Positions 42,909-51,598 of a stretch of 64,000 nt of DNA are shown piece by piece. Origin of the DNA: a bacterium M00.F.Ca.ET.205.01.1.1 (lineage in GTDB: Bacteria > Pseudomonadota > Alphaproteobacteria > Rhizobiales > Rhizobiaceae); the NCBI GenBank assembly GCA_004791255.1, contig SRUQ01000002.1, forward strand, positions 1 to 64,000, read 5' to 3'. Position 1 is the first letter of the stretch; each line of letters starts with the position of its first letter. Both the position numbers and the translations under genes were made by a program. The notes under the pieces are model-generated. The model had not been told where the DNA came from and searched no databases. It saw nothing but the letters and a program-made list of their open reading frames with translations.

Positions 42909-43843
42909 AGCGCATCCAGTATCACCGCTATGGCGGCCCCGAAGAAATGCGGCTCGAAGACTTCGAGCTCGACAGGCCCATGGCCGGCCAGATCGTCGTT
43001 CGCGTCAAGGCCGCGGCGGCCAATCCCGTCGATTGGAAGATCCGCAACGGCGCGCTGAAGTTCATGACGGGGCGTCGTTTCCCGCGCGCGATGGGCAGCG
43101 ATTTTTCGGGCGTTGTTGAGGCTGTTGGACCGTCGGTCACGCGATTCAATGTCGGAGACGACGTGCTCGGCACGTTGCCCGCGAAAGCCGGCGGCGCGTT
43201 CGCCGACAGGCTGATGGCGGATGAAAAGGTCGTCATCTTGAAGCCGGCTGCGCTTTCGTTCGAACAGGCAGCCACCTTGCCCATCGTCGGCGTCACCGCG
43301 TGGCGCGGGCTGGTCGACAAGGCGCGACTGCAGCGCGGCCAATCCGTCTTCGTCCATGGCTGCCTGGGTGGCGTCGGCCGTATGGCGACGCAACTCGCCA
43401 AGTCACTCGGCGCGGACGTTTCCGGCAGCTGCCGTGCGACGGCAATGGACGACGCGCGCGTGATGGGTTTGAATCGCGTCGTCGACTATAGGCAATTCAG
43501 CGCCGAGACCCTTCAGGGTCAATTCGATGTCGTATTCGACACGGCCGGAACGCTGTCGTTGCGCGACGGGCGTACTTTGCTGAAGCCGGGTGGCGTCGTT
43601 CTCGACATCAGTCCTTCACCCGGCAAGCTGTTAGGCCTGTTCCTTTCCCGGCAACACAAGCTGGTCGTTGCCAAGATATCGACCGAGGTGCTGACGAAAG
43701 TGGCTGAAGTGGCGGCGACGGGCCGCCTGCGCTCCGAGATTGGAAAAACGGTGCCGCTCGCAATGGCCATCCCCGCACTGACGGCATTGGAAAAACAAGG
43801 CACGCCCCAGGGGAAACTCGTGATCACCTGGGGCCAATCATGA
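42905..43843 (+). CDS. Zinc-free MDR-type NADP quinone/alcohol oxidoreductase
   Basis: A 312-residue medium-chain dehydrogenase of the quinone oxidoreductase-like class: MKRIQYHRYGGPEEMRLEDFEL, AAAANPVDWKIRNGALKFM, GSDFSGVVEAVG, a Rossmann site VHGCLGGVGRMATQLAKSLGA, and VDYRQFSAETLQGQFDVVFDTAG. The catalytic zinc ligands of alcohol dehydrogenase are absent. It likely reduces reactive carbonyls or quinones. The frame is open to 42590, but ATG 42905 begins the domain and overlaps the small lipoprotein frame by 4 bp. Probably controlled by the TetR protein. Confidence 0.88.
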   Translation: MKRIQYHRYGGPEEMRLEDFELDRPMAGQIVVRVKAAAANPVDWKIRNGALKFMTGRRFPRAMGSDFSGVVEAVGPSVTRFNVGDDVLGTLPAKAGGAFADRLMADEKVVILKPAALSFEQAATLPIVGVTAWRGLVDKARLQRGQSVFVHGCLGGVGRMATQLAKSLGADVSGSCRATAMDDARVMGLNRVVDYRQFSAETLQGQFDVVFDTAGTLSLRDGRTLLKPGGVVLDISPSPGKLLGLFLSRQHKLVVAKISTEVLTKVAEVAATGRLRSEIGKTVPLAMAIPALTALEKQGTPQGKLVITWGQS

Positions 43844-44130
43844 AAAGTTCCTTCGCCGCTCGATGAACGATGGGGTTCTCAGAGGCATCGACTTCGTGGG
43901 CACCTGCGGTTGATCGGCTGCAGCGGACTTAGTGAGTTTGATCTTCGCCAATGACGACTTCTCAGGAAGGCCCGGATTTCCAGAGCCAGATAGGAGTCAG
44001 GCGGTCGGAGGTCAGGTCAGATCTCGGAAAGCGCCGACATATGTAATGTCGACTAACTTATTGATAATTATTCTGTATCTGGCTGCGGCGAAGTCCAGAA
44101 AATTTGATGCTGTAGGCATGGCGAACGAAA
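43844..44130. other. Gap after the oxidoreductase gene
   Basis: About 290 bp, 330 bp counting on to the end of the BMP gene. It is AT-richer near 44030-44110 and shows no gene, ribosome site or repeat I can support. It ends in the terminator hairpin at 44131-44150. Confidence 0.5.
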
Positions 44131-44150
44131 AGGGCGCCTCGCGGCGCCCT
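44131..44150 (-). terminator. Intrinsic terminator of the BMP transporter operon
   Basis: AGGGCGCC (44131-44138), loop TCGC, GGCGCCCT (44143-44150): a perfect 8-bp GC-rich stem. On the minus strand it is followed by TTTTCGTT. It lies 22 bp beyond the stop of the BMP gene and fits a rho-independent terminator for that operon. Confidence 0.82.
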
Positions 44151-44172
44151 CTTCGTTTCCTATCCGTGCCGT

Positions 44173-45240
44173 CTATTGCGGTAGCTTGTCGTCGACACCC
44201 TTCACATAGAAGTTCATACCGAGCAGCGTGCCGTCGTCGGCGACTTCGCCGTCCTTTAGCCACGGTGTGCCATCCTGCTTGGCGATCGGCCCGGTGAAGG
44301 GGTTCCAGCCATCCGCTATCTTCTTCGAGGTCGCCTCGGCCATCGCCTTCACGTCGTCGGGCATGTTGGTGAAGGGAGCCAGCTTCACGGCGCCGTCCTT
44401 GATGCCCAGCCAGACATTGTCGGGCTTCCAGGTGCCGTCGATGGCGGCCTGGACCCGGCTGATGTAGTAGGGACCCCATTCGTCGGTCAGTGAGGTCAGC
44501 TGCGCGTTCGGCGCGAACTTGATCATGTCGGAAGACTGGCCAAAGCCGTGCAGCTTGCGCTCCTCGGCCACCTGCAAGGCAGCGGTCGAATCTGTATGCT
44601 GAACGACGATGTCGGCGCCCTGGTCGAACAGCGCCTTGGCGGCGTCTGCTTCCTTACCCGGATCGAACCACGAGTTCACCCAGACGATCTTGGCCTTGAA
44701 ATTCGGGTTGACCGACTGCGCGCCGAGCATGAAGGAGTTGATGCCCATCACCACTTCCGGGATCGGGAAGGAGACGATGTAGCCGGCGACACCGGCCTTC
44801 GATTCCTTGGCGGCGATCTGGCCGAGCACATAGCGGCCTTCATAGAAGCGCGCATTGTAGATGCCGAGGTTGTCGCCGGTCTTGTAGCCGGTGGCGTGCT
44901 CGAACATCACCTTGGGGAATTTCTTGGCGACCTTCACCTCGGCATCCATGAAGCCGAAGGAGGTGCCGAAGATGAGCTTGCAGCCTTCGCGTGCCAGGCG
45001 CTCGAAGGCGCGGTCGGCGTCGGGACCTTCCGAGACGTTCTCGAGGTAGGCGGTCTCGACCTTGTCGCCGAGCGCCTTCTCCACTTCGAGACGGCCCTGG
45101 TCGTGCTGGTAGGAATACCCGAAGTCGCCGATCGGGCCGGTATAGACCCAGCACGCCTTCAGCTTGTCGGCAGCCTGTGCGGACGCCGCCAGCGACATTG
45201 CGGCGGTCGTGGTCATCAGGGCAATAAGTAGTTTTTTCAT
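44173..45240 (-). CDS. BMP-family (PnrA-like) substrate-binding protein of an ABC transporter
   Basis: A 355-residue periplasmic binding protein: signal peptide MKKLLIALMTTTAAMSLAASAQA-A, then the BMP/PnrA-like fold (KACWVYTGPIGDFGYSYQHDQGRLEVEKAL, KLIFGTSFGFMDAEVKVAKKFP, ADIVVQHTDSTAALQVAEE). This family binds nucleosides or related purines. A much longer frame (to 45750) is only chance readthrough; ATG 45240 with GAGAGG upstream is the start. It is the last gene of the four-gene operon, followed by a terminator. Confidence 0.92.
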   Translation of the reverse strand: MKKLLIALMTTTAAMSLAASAQAADKLKACWVYTGPIGDFGYSYQHDQGRLEVEKALGDKVETAYLENVSEGPDADRAFERLAREGCKLIFGTSFGFMDAEVKVAKKFPKVMFEHATGYKTGDNLGIYNARFYEGRYVLGQIAAKESKAGVAGYIVSFPIPEVVMGINSFMLGAQSVNPNFKAKIVWVNSWFDPGKEADAAKALFDQGADIVVQHTDSTAALQVAEERKLHGFGQSSDMIKFAPNAQLTSLTDEWGPYYISRVQAAIDGTWKPDNVWLGIKDGAVKLAPFTNMPDDVKAMAEATSKKIADGWNPFTGPIAKQDGTPWLKDGEVADDGTLLGMNFYVKGVDDKLPQ

Positions 45241-45290
45241 TGTGTTACCTCTCTGAGTTAAGCCTTGGAGCTTCCCGTTTGTTTTTGTTG

Positions 45291-46211
45291 TCAACGATCC
45301 GGAACGAATGGCTGCCCCAAGGAAGCCGGCGTGTTCATCATCGTCAGACGCTTGTTGCGCGAGATTAGAACGAGAACCACGACGGTTGCCAGATAGGGCA
45401 GAGAAGAAAGCAGTTGCGAGGGCACCGGAATGCCAAAAGCCTGTGCATGAAGCTGGCCGATCCACACTGCGCCGAAGATGTATGCGCCGGCCAGCACCCG
45501 CCACGGCCGCCACGACGCGAACACCACCAGCGCCAGCGCGATCCAGCCGCGTCCGGCCGACATGTTCTCCACCCATTGCGGCGTGTAGACGAGCGATAGA
45601 TGCCCGCCTGCAAGGCCGGCGCAGGCGCCGCCGAAGATCACAGCGAGGTAGCGGTAGCGGATGACCTTGATGCCAAGCGCGTGCGCCGAGGTGTGGCTGT
45701 CGCCGATCGAGCGCAGCGTGAGGCCGGTACGGGTCCTGAACAGGAACCACATGACGGCGGCGGTCAATGCGATGGAGATGTAGAAGATCGGATCCTGGCC
45801 GAAGAGCAGCTTGCCGACGACGGGAATGGAGCTCAGGCCGGGAATGTCGAGATTGGGTAGCCTGACGCCTGGCTGGCCGACGAAGCTCGTTCCGATCATG
45901 CCGGACAGGCCAAGGCCGAGTAGTGTCAGCGACAGGCCGGTTGCTACCTGGTTGGTGGCTAGCGACAGTGTCATGACGGCAAACAGCAGCGAAAACGCCG
46001 CGCCCATGATGATCGCCGCAAGCAGGCCGATCCAGGGCGAACCGGTGAGATAGCCGGCGCCGAAGCCGCCGACCGCGCCCATGATCATCATGCCCTCGAC
46101 GCCGAGGTTGAGCACGCCGGAGCGTTCGACCACCAGTTCGCCGATGGCCGCGATCAGCAGCGGTGTCGCGGCGGTGGCGATGGTCAGCAGAATGTTGACG
46201 GTGATGTCCAT
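45291..46211 (-). CDS. ABC transporter permease (BMP/nucleoside type), second
   Basis: A 306-residue membrane protein with about eight to nine spans: [50 protein letters not shown], the typical start of the YufQ/NupQ-like permeases, and [45 protein letters not shown], the conserved cytoplasmic coupling loop. Its ATG (46211) overlaps the stop of the first permease by 1 bp. The frame to 46739 is chance. It pairs with the other permease to form the channel for a nucleoside-like substrate. Confidence 0.92.
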   Translation of the reverse strand: MDITVNILLTIATAATPLLIAAIGELVVERSGVLNLGVEGMMIMGAVGGFGAGYLTGSPWIGLLAAIIMGAAFSLLFAVMTLSLATNQVATGLSLTLLGLGLSGMIGTSFVGQPGVRLPNLDIPGLSSIPVVGKLLFGQDPIFYISIALTAAVMWFLFRTRTGLTLRSIGDSHTSAHALGIKVIRYRYLAVIFGGACAGLAGGHLSLVYTPQWVENMSAGRGWIALALVVFASWRPWRVLAGAYIFGAVWIGQLHAQAFGIPVPSQLLSSLPYLATVVVLVLISRNKRLTMMNTPASLGQPFVPDR

Positions 46212-47341
46212 CAGCGGGCTTCCTTCAACTTCGGCGCGGTCTCGAGCTTGGCCGCGCCTTCCGGTTTGGTCAGCGACATGCCGATCAGGCGGATGCGGTA
46301 ATGGATGAGCGTGTCGCAGCCGAGAACGAAGAACAGCAGCATGCCCTGGAACACGCGCGCCACCTTGTCGGAGATGCCGAGCGCGCTCTGCACCGCTTCG
46401 CCGCCAAGATAGGTCAGCGCCAGCACCAGGCCGGCGGCGACGATGCCGAGCGGGTTGAGGCGGCCAAGGAACGCCACGATGATGGCGGTGAAGCCGTAGC
46501 CGGGCGAGATGACCGGCTGCAACTGGCCGATGGCGCCCGACACTTCCGATATGCCGGCAAGGCCGGCCAACGCGCCCGACAGCAGAAAGGCAAAGAAGAC
46601 CATACGGTTGAGGCCGAAGCCGGCGAAGCGCCCTGCCCTCGGGCTGGAGCCGAGCACGCGGACCTCGAAGCCCTTGAGCATACGGCTCATCATCAGCCAG
46701 ACCAGCACCGCCGCAACCAGCGCGAAGACGAAGCCCCAATTGGCGCGGCCGGCGTCGGGCATCAGTTCCGGCAGCACGGCCGAGTCGCCGAATTGTATGG
46801 TCTGCGGGAAGCCGTGGCCCTGCGGATCGCGCCAGGGGCCGCGCACCAGCCAGTCGAGGAAAAGCTGGGCGACATAGACCAGCATCAGGCTGGTCAGGAT
46901 TTCATTGGTGCTGAAGCGGGTTTTCAGCAGGGCCGGGATCGATGCGTAGGCCGCACCGCCGATCATGCCGAGCAGAAGCATCAGCGGCAGCACGAGCGGG
47001 CCCTCGAACTGCGGGAACAGCACCGGAATGATCGAGCCGAAGATGGCGCCGAAAATGAACTGGCCTTCGGCGCCGATGTTCCAGATGTTGGCCTTGTAGC
47101 AAACCGACAGGCCGACCGCGATCAGGATCAGCGGGGCGGCCTTGATCGCCAGTTCGTGCAATTGCCAGACCTGGCTGATCGGCTCGATGAAGTAGATCTT
47201 GAACGCGGCGAGCGGGTTGACGCCGAGCAGCGCGAACATGATGGCGCCAGCGATGATGGTCAACGCGAAGGCGATGAACGGCGACAGCATCGAGAACAAC
47301 GCCGAGCGTTGCGGGCGTTTGACGAGTTCGAGGCGCATCAT
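46211..47341 (-). CDS. ABC transporter permease (BMP/nucleoside type), first
   Basis: A 376-residue polytopic permease of the YufP/NupP type: FIAFALTIIAGAIMFALLGVNPLAAFKIYFIEPI, then ALLKTRFSTNEILTSLMLVYVAQLFLDWLVRGPWRDPQGHGFPQT, and the coupling region GFGLNRMVFFAFLLSGALAGLAGISEVSGAIGQLQPVISPGYGFTAIIVAFLGR. The start overlaps the stop of the ATPase gene by 4 bp, and its own stop overlaps the second permease by 1 bp, so all three are coupled. Confidence 0.92.
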   Translation of the reverse strand: MMRLELVKRPQRSALFSMLSPFIAFALTIIAGAIMFALLGVNPLAAFKIYFIEPISQVWQLHELAIKAAPLILIAVGLSVCYKANIWNIGAEGQFIFGAIFGSIIPVLFPQFEGPLVLPLMLLLGMIGGAAYASIPALLKTRFSTNEILTSLMLVYVAQLFLDWLVRGPWRDPQGHGFPQTIQFGDSAVLPELMPDAGRANWGFVFALVAAVLVWLMMSRMLKGFEVRVLGSSPRAGRFAGFGLNRMVFFAFLLSGALAGLAGISEVSGAIGQLQPVISPGYGFTAIIVAFLGRLNPLGIVAAGLVLALTYLGGEAVQSALGISDKVARVFQGMLLFFVLGCDTLIHYRIRLIGMSLTKPEGAAKLETAPKLKEAR

Positions 47342-48903
47342 GCCGTCTCCAGCGTGTGTTCGGCGTGGCCGGGCTCGGCTCCGCCCATCAGCAGGCCGAT
47401 CTTCTCGAAGGTCGCTTCGGCGATCGGCAGCGGTTTCGACAATTCGCCATTGTGCATCACCGCGATCGCATCCGATATCTCGAACAGCTCGTCGAGATCC
47501 TGGCTGATGACCAGAACCGCCGATCCGCTGCGCGACAGCTCGATCAGGGCTTGGCGGATGTGAGCGGCGGCGCCGGCATCGACACCCCAGGTCGGCTGGT
47601 TGACGACCATGACGCTTGGCCGGCGGTCGAGTTCTCGGCCGACGATGAATTTCTGCAGATTGCCGCCCGAAAGTGCCGCGGCTTCGGGATCCGGCGCGCT
47701 CTTGCGCACGTCCATCACCTCGATGATGCGTTGGGCCGCGGCATACACCGTGCCGCTCTTGACCATTCCGCCGGAGCCGACGAAGGTCTTGCCGTCAGTA
47801 GCATGGCGCGACAGAAGCAGGTTCTCCGAAAGCTTCATGCGCGGCGCGGCGCCATGGCCTAGGCGCTCTTCCGGCACGAAAGCAGCCCCCAGCAGCCGGC
47901 GTCCGGTGATTCCGAGGCTGCCCGCGTCCTTGCCGCGAATGCGTACCGACGCGGCGTCCTGCTGCAGCACTTCGCCGGAGACGGATTCGAAGAATTCGCC
48001 CTGACCGTTGCCGGCGACGCCGGCGATGCCGATCACCTCGCCGGCACGCACAGTGAGATTGATGTTCTTCAGCGGAATCGAGAACGGTGTCGCCGGCTTG
48101 CGGCTGAGCGCGCGGATTTCAAGCAATGGCGACGCGGTTTCGATGCCGGCGACCGGCGCGCGCACCACCGCTTGCACCTCGTTGCCGACCATCATGCGAG
48201 CCAGCGACGCGGCGGTCTCCTCGCGGGGATTGCAGTGGCCGACCACCTTGCCGTGACGGAGCACGGTGGCGCGGTCGCAGATGCGTTTGACCTCTTCCAG
48301 CCGGTGCGAGATGTAGAGGATGGATTTTCCCTCCGAACGCAGCCGCTCCAGCGTCTCGAACAGCTTGTCGGCTTCCTGCGGCGTCAGCACCGAGGTTGGC
48401 TCGTCGAGGATGATGAGCTGCGGCGTCTGCAGCAAGCAGCGGATGATCTCGATGCGCTGGCGTTCGCCGACCGACAGGTCGCCGACCAGCGATTCCGGAT
48501 CGAGCGGCAGGCCATAGCTGTAGGAGAGCGCCCTCGCCTTGGCGGCAATGCTGCTGATCGGCGAGCCGTCGTCCAGCGACAGCGCAATGTTTTCGGCCGC
48601 AGTCAGCGCCTCGAAGAGCGAAAAGTGCTGGAACACCATGCCGATGCCGAGTTTCTTCGCCACGCCAGGACTGGTGATGCGAACCGCGTCGCCGTTCCAG
48701 AAGATCTCGCCGGAATTCGGCTCCAGCGAGCCGAACAGCATCTTGACCAGCGTCGACTTGCCGGCGCCGTTCTCGCCAAGCAGGGCGTGAATCTCGCCTT
48801 TGGCGATGTTGAGATCGACATGATCGCACGCCGTCAGCGTGCCGAATATCTTGGTCAGGCCGCGAACCTCAAGCAGGTTCGCCCCATCTTGATTTGCACT
48901 CAC
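47338..48903 (-). CDS. ABC transporter ATP-binding protein with two ATPase domains
   Basis: A protein of about 521 residues with two nucleotide-binding domains in one chain, as in sugar and nucleoside (YufO-like) importers. The first has the Walker A GENGAGKSTLVK, signature LSVGERQRIEIIR and Walker B LIILDEPTSV; the second has a weaker, non-canonical P-loop (GVAGNGQGEFFE), LSGGNLQKFIVGRE and a degenerate B site (PSVMVVNQPTWG). The start is either GTG 48903, with GGGAGG 4 bp upstream, or ATG 48915. The gene leads the operon. Confidence 0.92.
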   Translation of the reverse strand: MSANQDGANLLEVRGLTKIFGTLTACDHVDLNIAKGEIHALLGENGAGKSTLVKMLFGSLEPNSGEIFWNGDAVRITSPGVAKKLGIGMVFQHFSLFEALTAAENIALSLDDGSPISSIAAKARALSYSYGLPLDPESLVGDLSVGERQRIEIIRCLLQTPQLIILDEPTSVLTPQEADKLFETLERLRSEGKSILYISHRLEEVKRICDRATVLRHGKVVGHCNPREETAASLARMMVGNEVQAVVRAPVAGIETASPLLEIRALSRKPATPFSIPLKNINLTVRAGEVIGIAGVAGNGQGEFFESVSGEVLQQDAASVRIRGKDAGSLGITGRRLLGAAFVPEERLGHGAAPRMKLSENLLLSRHATDGKTFVGSGGMVKSGTVYAAAQRIIEVMDVRKSAPDPEAAALSGGNLQKFIVGRELDRRPSVMVVNQPTWGVDAGAAAHIRQALIELSRSGSAVLVISQDLDELFEISDAIAVMHNGELSKPLPIAEATFEKIGLLMGGAEPGHAEHTLETA

Positions 48904-49130
48904 AGTGCCTCCCATCCGTGTTCCCGGATATGTTCTGTGTTCCCGCAAGCATGGTATGCGCTGGCTGCTCTCGTGCGAAAGCAGCACTCGACTTGAAAGA
49001 GCTTCAAGAATTTCAGCGGAAACTCAAGGGCAAAGATTAGCCTTGTTCGCAGGAGAAGTCGGCCAGGCGGCTTTTCGTGCAAACAGCGCCTTCCTCACGG
49101 CAGGACGCTGAAAACCAGGGCAAACTTCTG

Positions 49131-50108
49131 TCAGGGAACCAGGATGGTGGTGCCCGTCGTCCTGCGGCCTTCGAGGTCGGAATGCGCTTTGCCCGCATCC
49201 TTCAGGGCATAGCGCTGGTTGATCTTGATCTCGACCGCGCCGCTGAGCACGATCTCGAACAACGCCGCCGCGGATGCTTCGAGATCCTCGCGCTTCGCAT
49301 TGTAGACGAACAGCGTTGGCCGCGTGGCGAACAGGGAGCCTTTCTGCGCCAGCAACGACATCGAGAATGGCGGGATCGGGCCGGAAGACTGGCCGAAGCT
49401 GACGAACATGCCGAGCGGCTTCAAACAGTCGAGCGAGGCCGGAAAGGTGTCGTTGCCGACCGAATCGTAGACGACGTCGCACTTTTTGCCGCCAGTGATG
49501 GCGGCGACACCGGCGACGAAATCCTGTTCCTTGTAGTTGATGACATGGTCGAAGCCGTGTGCCTTGGCGAGTTCGATCTTGTCAGACGAACTGGCCGTGC
49601 CGATCACGGTCGCACCGAGGTGCTTCGCCCATTGCCCGAGGATCAGCCCGACGCCGCCGGCCGCTGCATGGAACAGGATGGTGTCGCCCGCCTTCACCTT
49701 GAAAGTGCGGCGCAACAGGTATTCGGCGGTCATGCCCTTCAGCATCATGGCGGCGGCCTGTTCGTCGCTGATGCCGTCCGGCACCTTGACGACGCGGCTG
49801 GCGTCGATGACGCGTTCCTGCGCATAGGCGCCGGTGGTCACGGCATAGGCGACGCGGTCGCCCGGCTTCAGCCAGTCGACGCCCTGGCCGGTTTCCAGAA
49901 CGACGCCCGCGGCTTCGCTGCCGGGAACGAGCGGAAAACCGCCGGGCGGCGGGTAGAGGCCGGAGCGATGATAGACGTCGATGAAATTCAGGCCGATCGC
50001 CGTGTGCCTGATGCGGATCTGCCCGGCGCCCGCCTGCCCCGGATCGGCATCCTCATAGGTCAGAACCTCGGGGCCGCCATGGGCATGGATACGGATCGCT
50101 TTGGACAT
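49131..50108 (-). CDS. qor: NADPH:quinone oxidoreductase
   Basis: A 325-residue zinc-free quinone oxidoreductase of the medium-chain dehydrogenase family: MSKAIRIHAHGGPEVLTYED, GLNFIDVYHRSGLYP, PGSEAAGVV, and the NADPH site FHAAAGGVGLILGQWAKHLGATVIGTASSSDKIELAKAHG. It reduces quinones with one-electron steps and protects the cytoplasm. It starts 30 bp after the phosphatidylcholine synthase stop, the same gene order as in other Rhizobiales. Confidence 0.93.
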   Translation of the reverse strand: MSKAIRIHAHGGPEVLTYEDADPGQAGAGQIRIRHTAIGLNFIDVYHRSGLYPPPGGFPLVPGSEAAGVVLETGQGVDWLKPGDRVAYAVTTGAYAQERVIDASRVVKVPDGISDEQAAAMMLKGMTAEYLLRRTFKVKAGDTILFHAAAGGVGLILGQWAKHLGATVIGTASSSDKIELAKAHGFDHVINYKEQDFVAGVAAITGGKKCDVVYDSVGNDTFPASLDCLKPLGMFVSFGQSSGPIPPFSMSLLAQKGSLFATRPTLFVYNAKREDLEASAAALFEIVLSGAVEIKINQRYALKDAGKAHSDLEGRRTTGTTILVP

Positions 50109-50138
50109 GGTCAGGCTCTCTTCCGGGAAATTTAGAAA

Positions 50139-50972
50139 TCAGGTTTTCTTCGCGCCGAGCTTCGGGAAGAACTGCATGATGCCGCCGATGCTGGCGAGAT
50201 AAAGCCCGGTGATAGTGATGCCGATCTTGGTGAAAGTGCTGACCTGTTCGCCCAGCACGCCAATCTGGTCGTAGAAAGCGGCGAGAGCCGCCTGCGCCAG
50301 GGCAAGCGCGCCGAAAGCGCACCACAGCAGCGTCATGCCGAGATTGAGCGGTCGCAGCCGCACCACCCGAACCGGATGGATGAAATTGATCGGCACGAAC
50401 GTCAGAATGCCGGCCGCGACGACGACGCCAAAGGATACCCATTGCCCCGGCTCGATTACGAACAGCGTGAACACGACCATGTTCCAGACCACCGGAAACC
50501 CTTTGAAGAAGTTCTCCTTCGTCTTCATGCCGGTGTCGGCATAGTAGATGGCGCTGGACACGACGATGATTGCCGCCGACAGGAACGACAGTCTTTCGCC
50601 CATGAAGCCGCGCTGATAAAGCGCGAAAGCCGGGATCAGCACGTAGGTCACATAGTCGATGATATTGTCGAGGAGCTCGCCCGACCATGTCGGCAGGATC
50701 TCCTTGACCTCGAGCTTTCTGGCGATCGGCCCGTCGATACCATCGACGAACAGCGCCAAGCCCAGCCACCAGAACATCGCCGTCCAACGCAGTTCGCTGG
50801 CCGCCACCAGCGACAGGAAGGCCAGGAAAGAACCCGACGCGGTCAGCAGATGCACTGAAAAGGCGCGCGCCTGCGGCCACGTGACCTTCTTCTTCGGCCG
50901 CGGGATCCGATCGGTAATTTTCTTGGCGGCCTTCCTGGCCGCCGTGTTCCTGGCCATTGTGTTCTTGCTCAC
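50139..50972 (-). CDS. pcs: Phosphatidylcholine synthase
   Basis: A 277-residue integral membrane protein with about eight spans. The modified CDP-alcohol phosphotransferase motif DG-x2-AR-x12-G-x3-D-x3-D is present (Asp80, Gly81, Ala84, Arg85, Gly98, Asp102, Asp106); the 12-residue gap is the hallmark of Pcs rather than other family members. It joins choline to CDP-diacylglycerol to make phosphatidylcholine in one step, a pathway needed by many rhizobia for symbiosis. The N-terminus is basic (KKKVTWPQARAFSVHLLTASG). Its ATG overlaps the DUF1326 stop by 4 bp. Confidence 0.95.
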   Translation of the reverse strand: MSKNTMARNTAARKAAKKITDRIPRPKKKVTWPQARAFSVHLLTASGSFLAFLSLVAASELRWTAMFWWLGLALFVDGIDGPIARKLEVKEILPTWSGELLDNIIDYVTYVLIPAFALYQRGFMGERLSFLSAAIIVVSSAIYYADTGMKTKENFFKGFPVVWNMVVFTLFVIEPGQWVSFGVVVAAGILTFVPINFIHPVRVVRLRPLNLGMTLLWCAFGALALAQAALAAFYDQIGVLGEQVSTFTKIGITITGLYLASIGGIMQFFPKLGAKKT

Positions 50973-51583
50973 GGGCCCCGCCAGTCCAGCTTGCAGATTT
51001 CGGCCGAGCGGCCGGCGAAATTCCAGTTGCGGCCGAATGCGCGCATCTTGCTCTTGTCGGACTTCGCCACGATGATCTCCGGCGCGATCCAGTATTCCGA
51101 GTTGCTGATCACCGTGTCCTTGTCGCGATCCTTGCCTGCGATTGGCGTGACCGCCCCGTCGATGATCTTCGGTATCTGGAAGATACGCGTCTTCTCGCGC
51201 GTCTCATAGGTGATCGGCACCTGTTCGACACCGAGAAATCTTCCGACAAGAATCGAAAGCAGCGATGTGGTTCCGCCCGCCTTGCCGGTAAAAATCCTCG
51301 TCAGGCCCTTGACCGCGTAGATCGAGGCGCGCTGGTCGATGAACAGGCCGGCGGTCCAGTTGCCCCTGCTCATGTACCCGGGAATTTCCATGATCAGCCC
51401 GAGGTTGAGGCCCGACAGGTCGACCTCGCCGAAATGGCCGGCGTCGATGCGGAAACCCGCCCAGGTCTGGCAATAGCCTTCGGTCGGCGGATGACTACCC
51501 AGCGACAACACACAAGGGCAAAAAACCGTGCAATTACAGGAGAGTACGAGCTCTCCCTTCATTGCCCAGCCTTGACCTGCCAT
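50969..51583 (-). CDS. DUF1326 domain protein
   Basis: A 204-residue soluble protein of the DUF1326 family. Near the N-terminus it has a cysteine cluster, CNCTVFCPC (Cys16, Cys18, Cys22, Cys24), which looks made for binding a soft metal such as copper or zinc. The family is uncharacterised, but it almost always goes with DUF2182 membrane proteins, as here (15 bp downstream of that gene). The stop overlaps the pcs start by 4 bp. Confidence 0.88.
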   Translation of the reverse strand: MAGQGWAMKGELVLSCNCTVFCPCVLSLGSHPPTEGYCQTWAGFRIDAGHFGEVDLSGLNLGLIMEIPGYMSRGNWTAGLFIDQRASIYAVKGLTRIFTGKAGGTTSLLSILVGRFLGVEQVPITYETREKTRIFQIPKIIDGAVTPIAGKDRDKDTVISNSEYWIAPEIIVAKSDKSKMRAFGRNWNFAGRSAEICKLDWRGP

Positions 51584-51598
51584 TGAGATTTCCCCCCA

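Noticed and set aside
44173..45750. BMP gene extended to 525 residues
   Set aside because: The extra N-terminal part reads through the intergenic gap into the permease gene in another frame; the signal peptide begins at 45240.
45291..46739. Second permease extended to 482 residues
   Set aside because: The extension is an out-of-frame overlap with the first permease; the domain begins at ATG 46211.
46301..47563. 420-codon plus-strand frame
   Set aside because: Antisense of the first permease; composition dominated by charged repeats, as is usual for shadows of membrane proteins.
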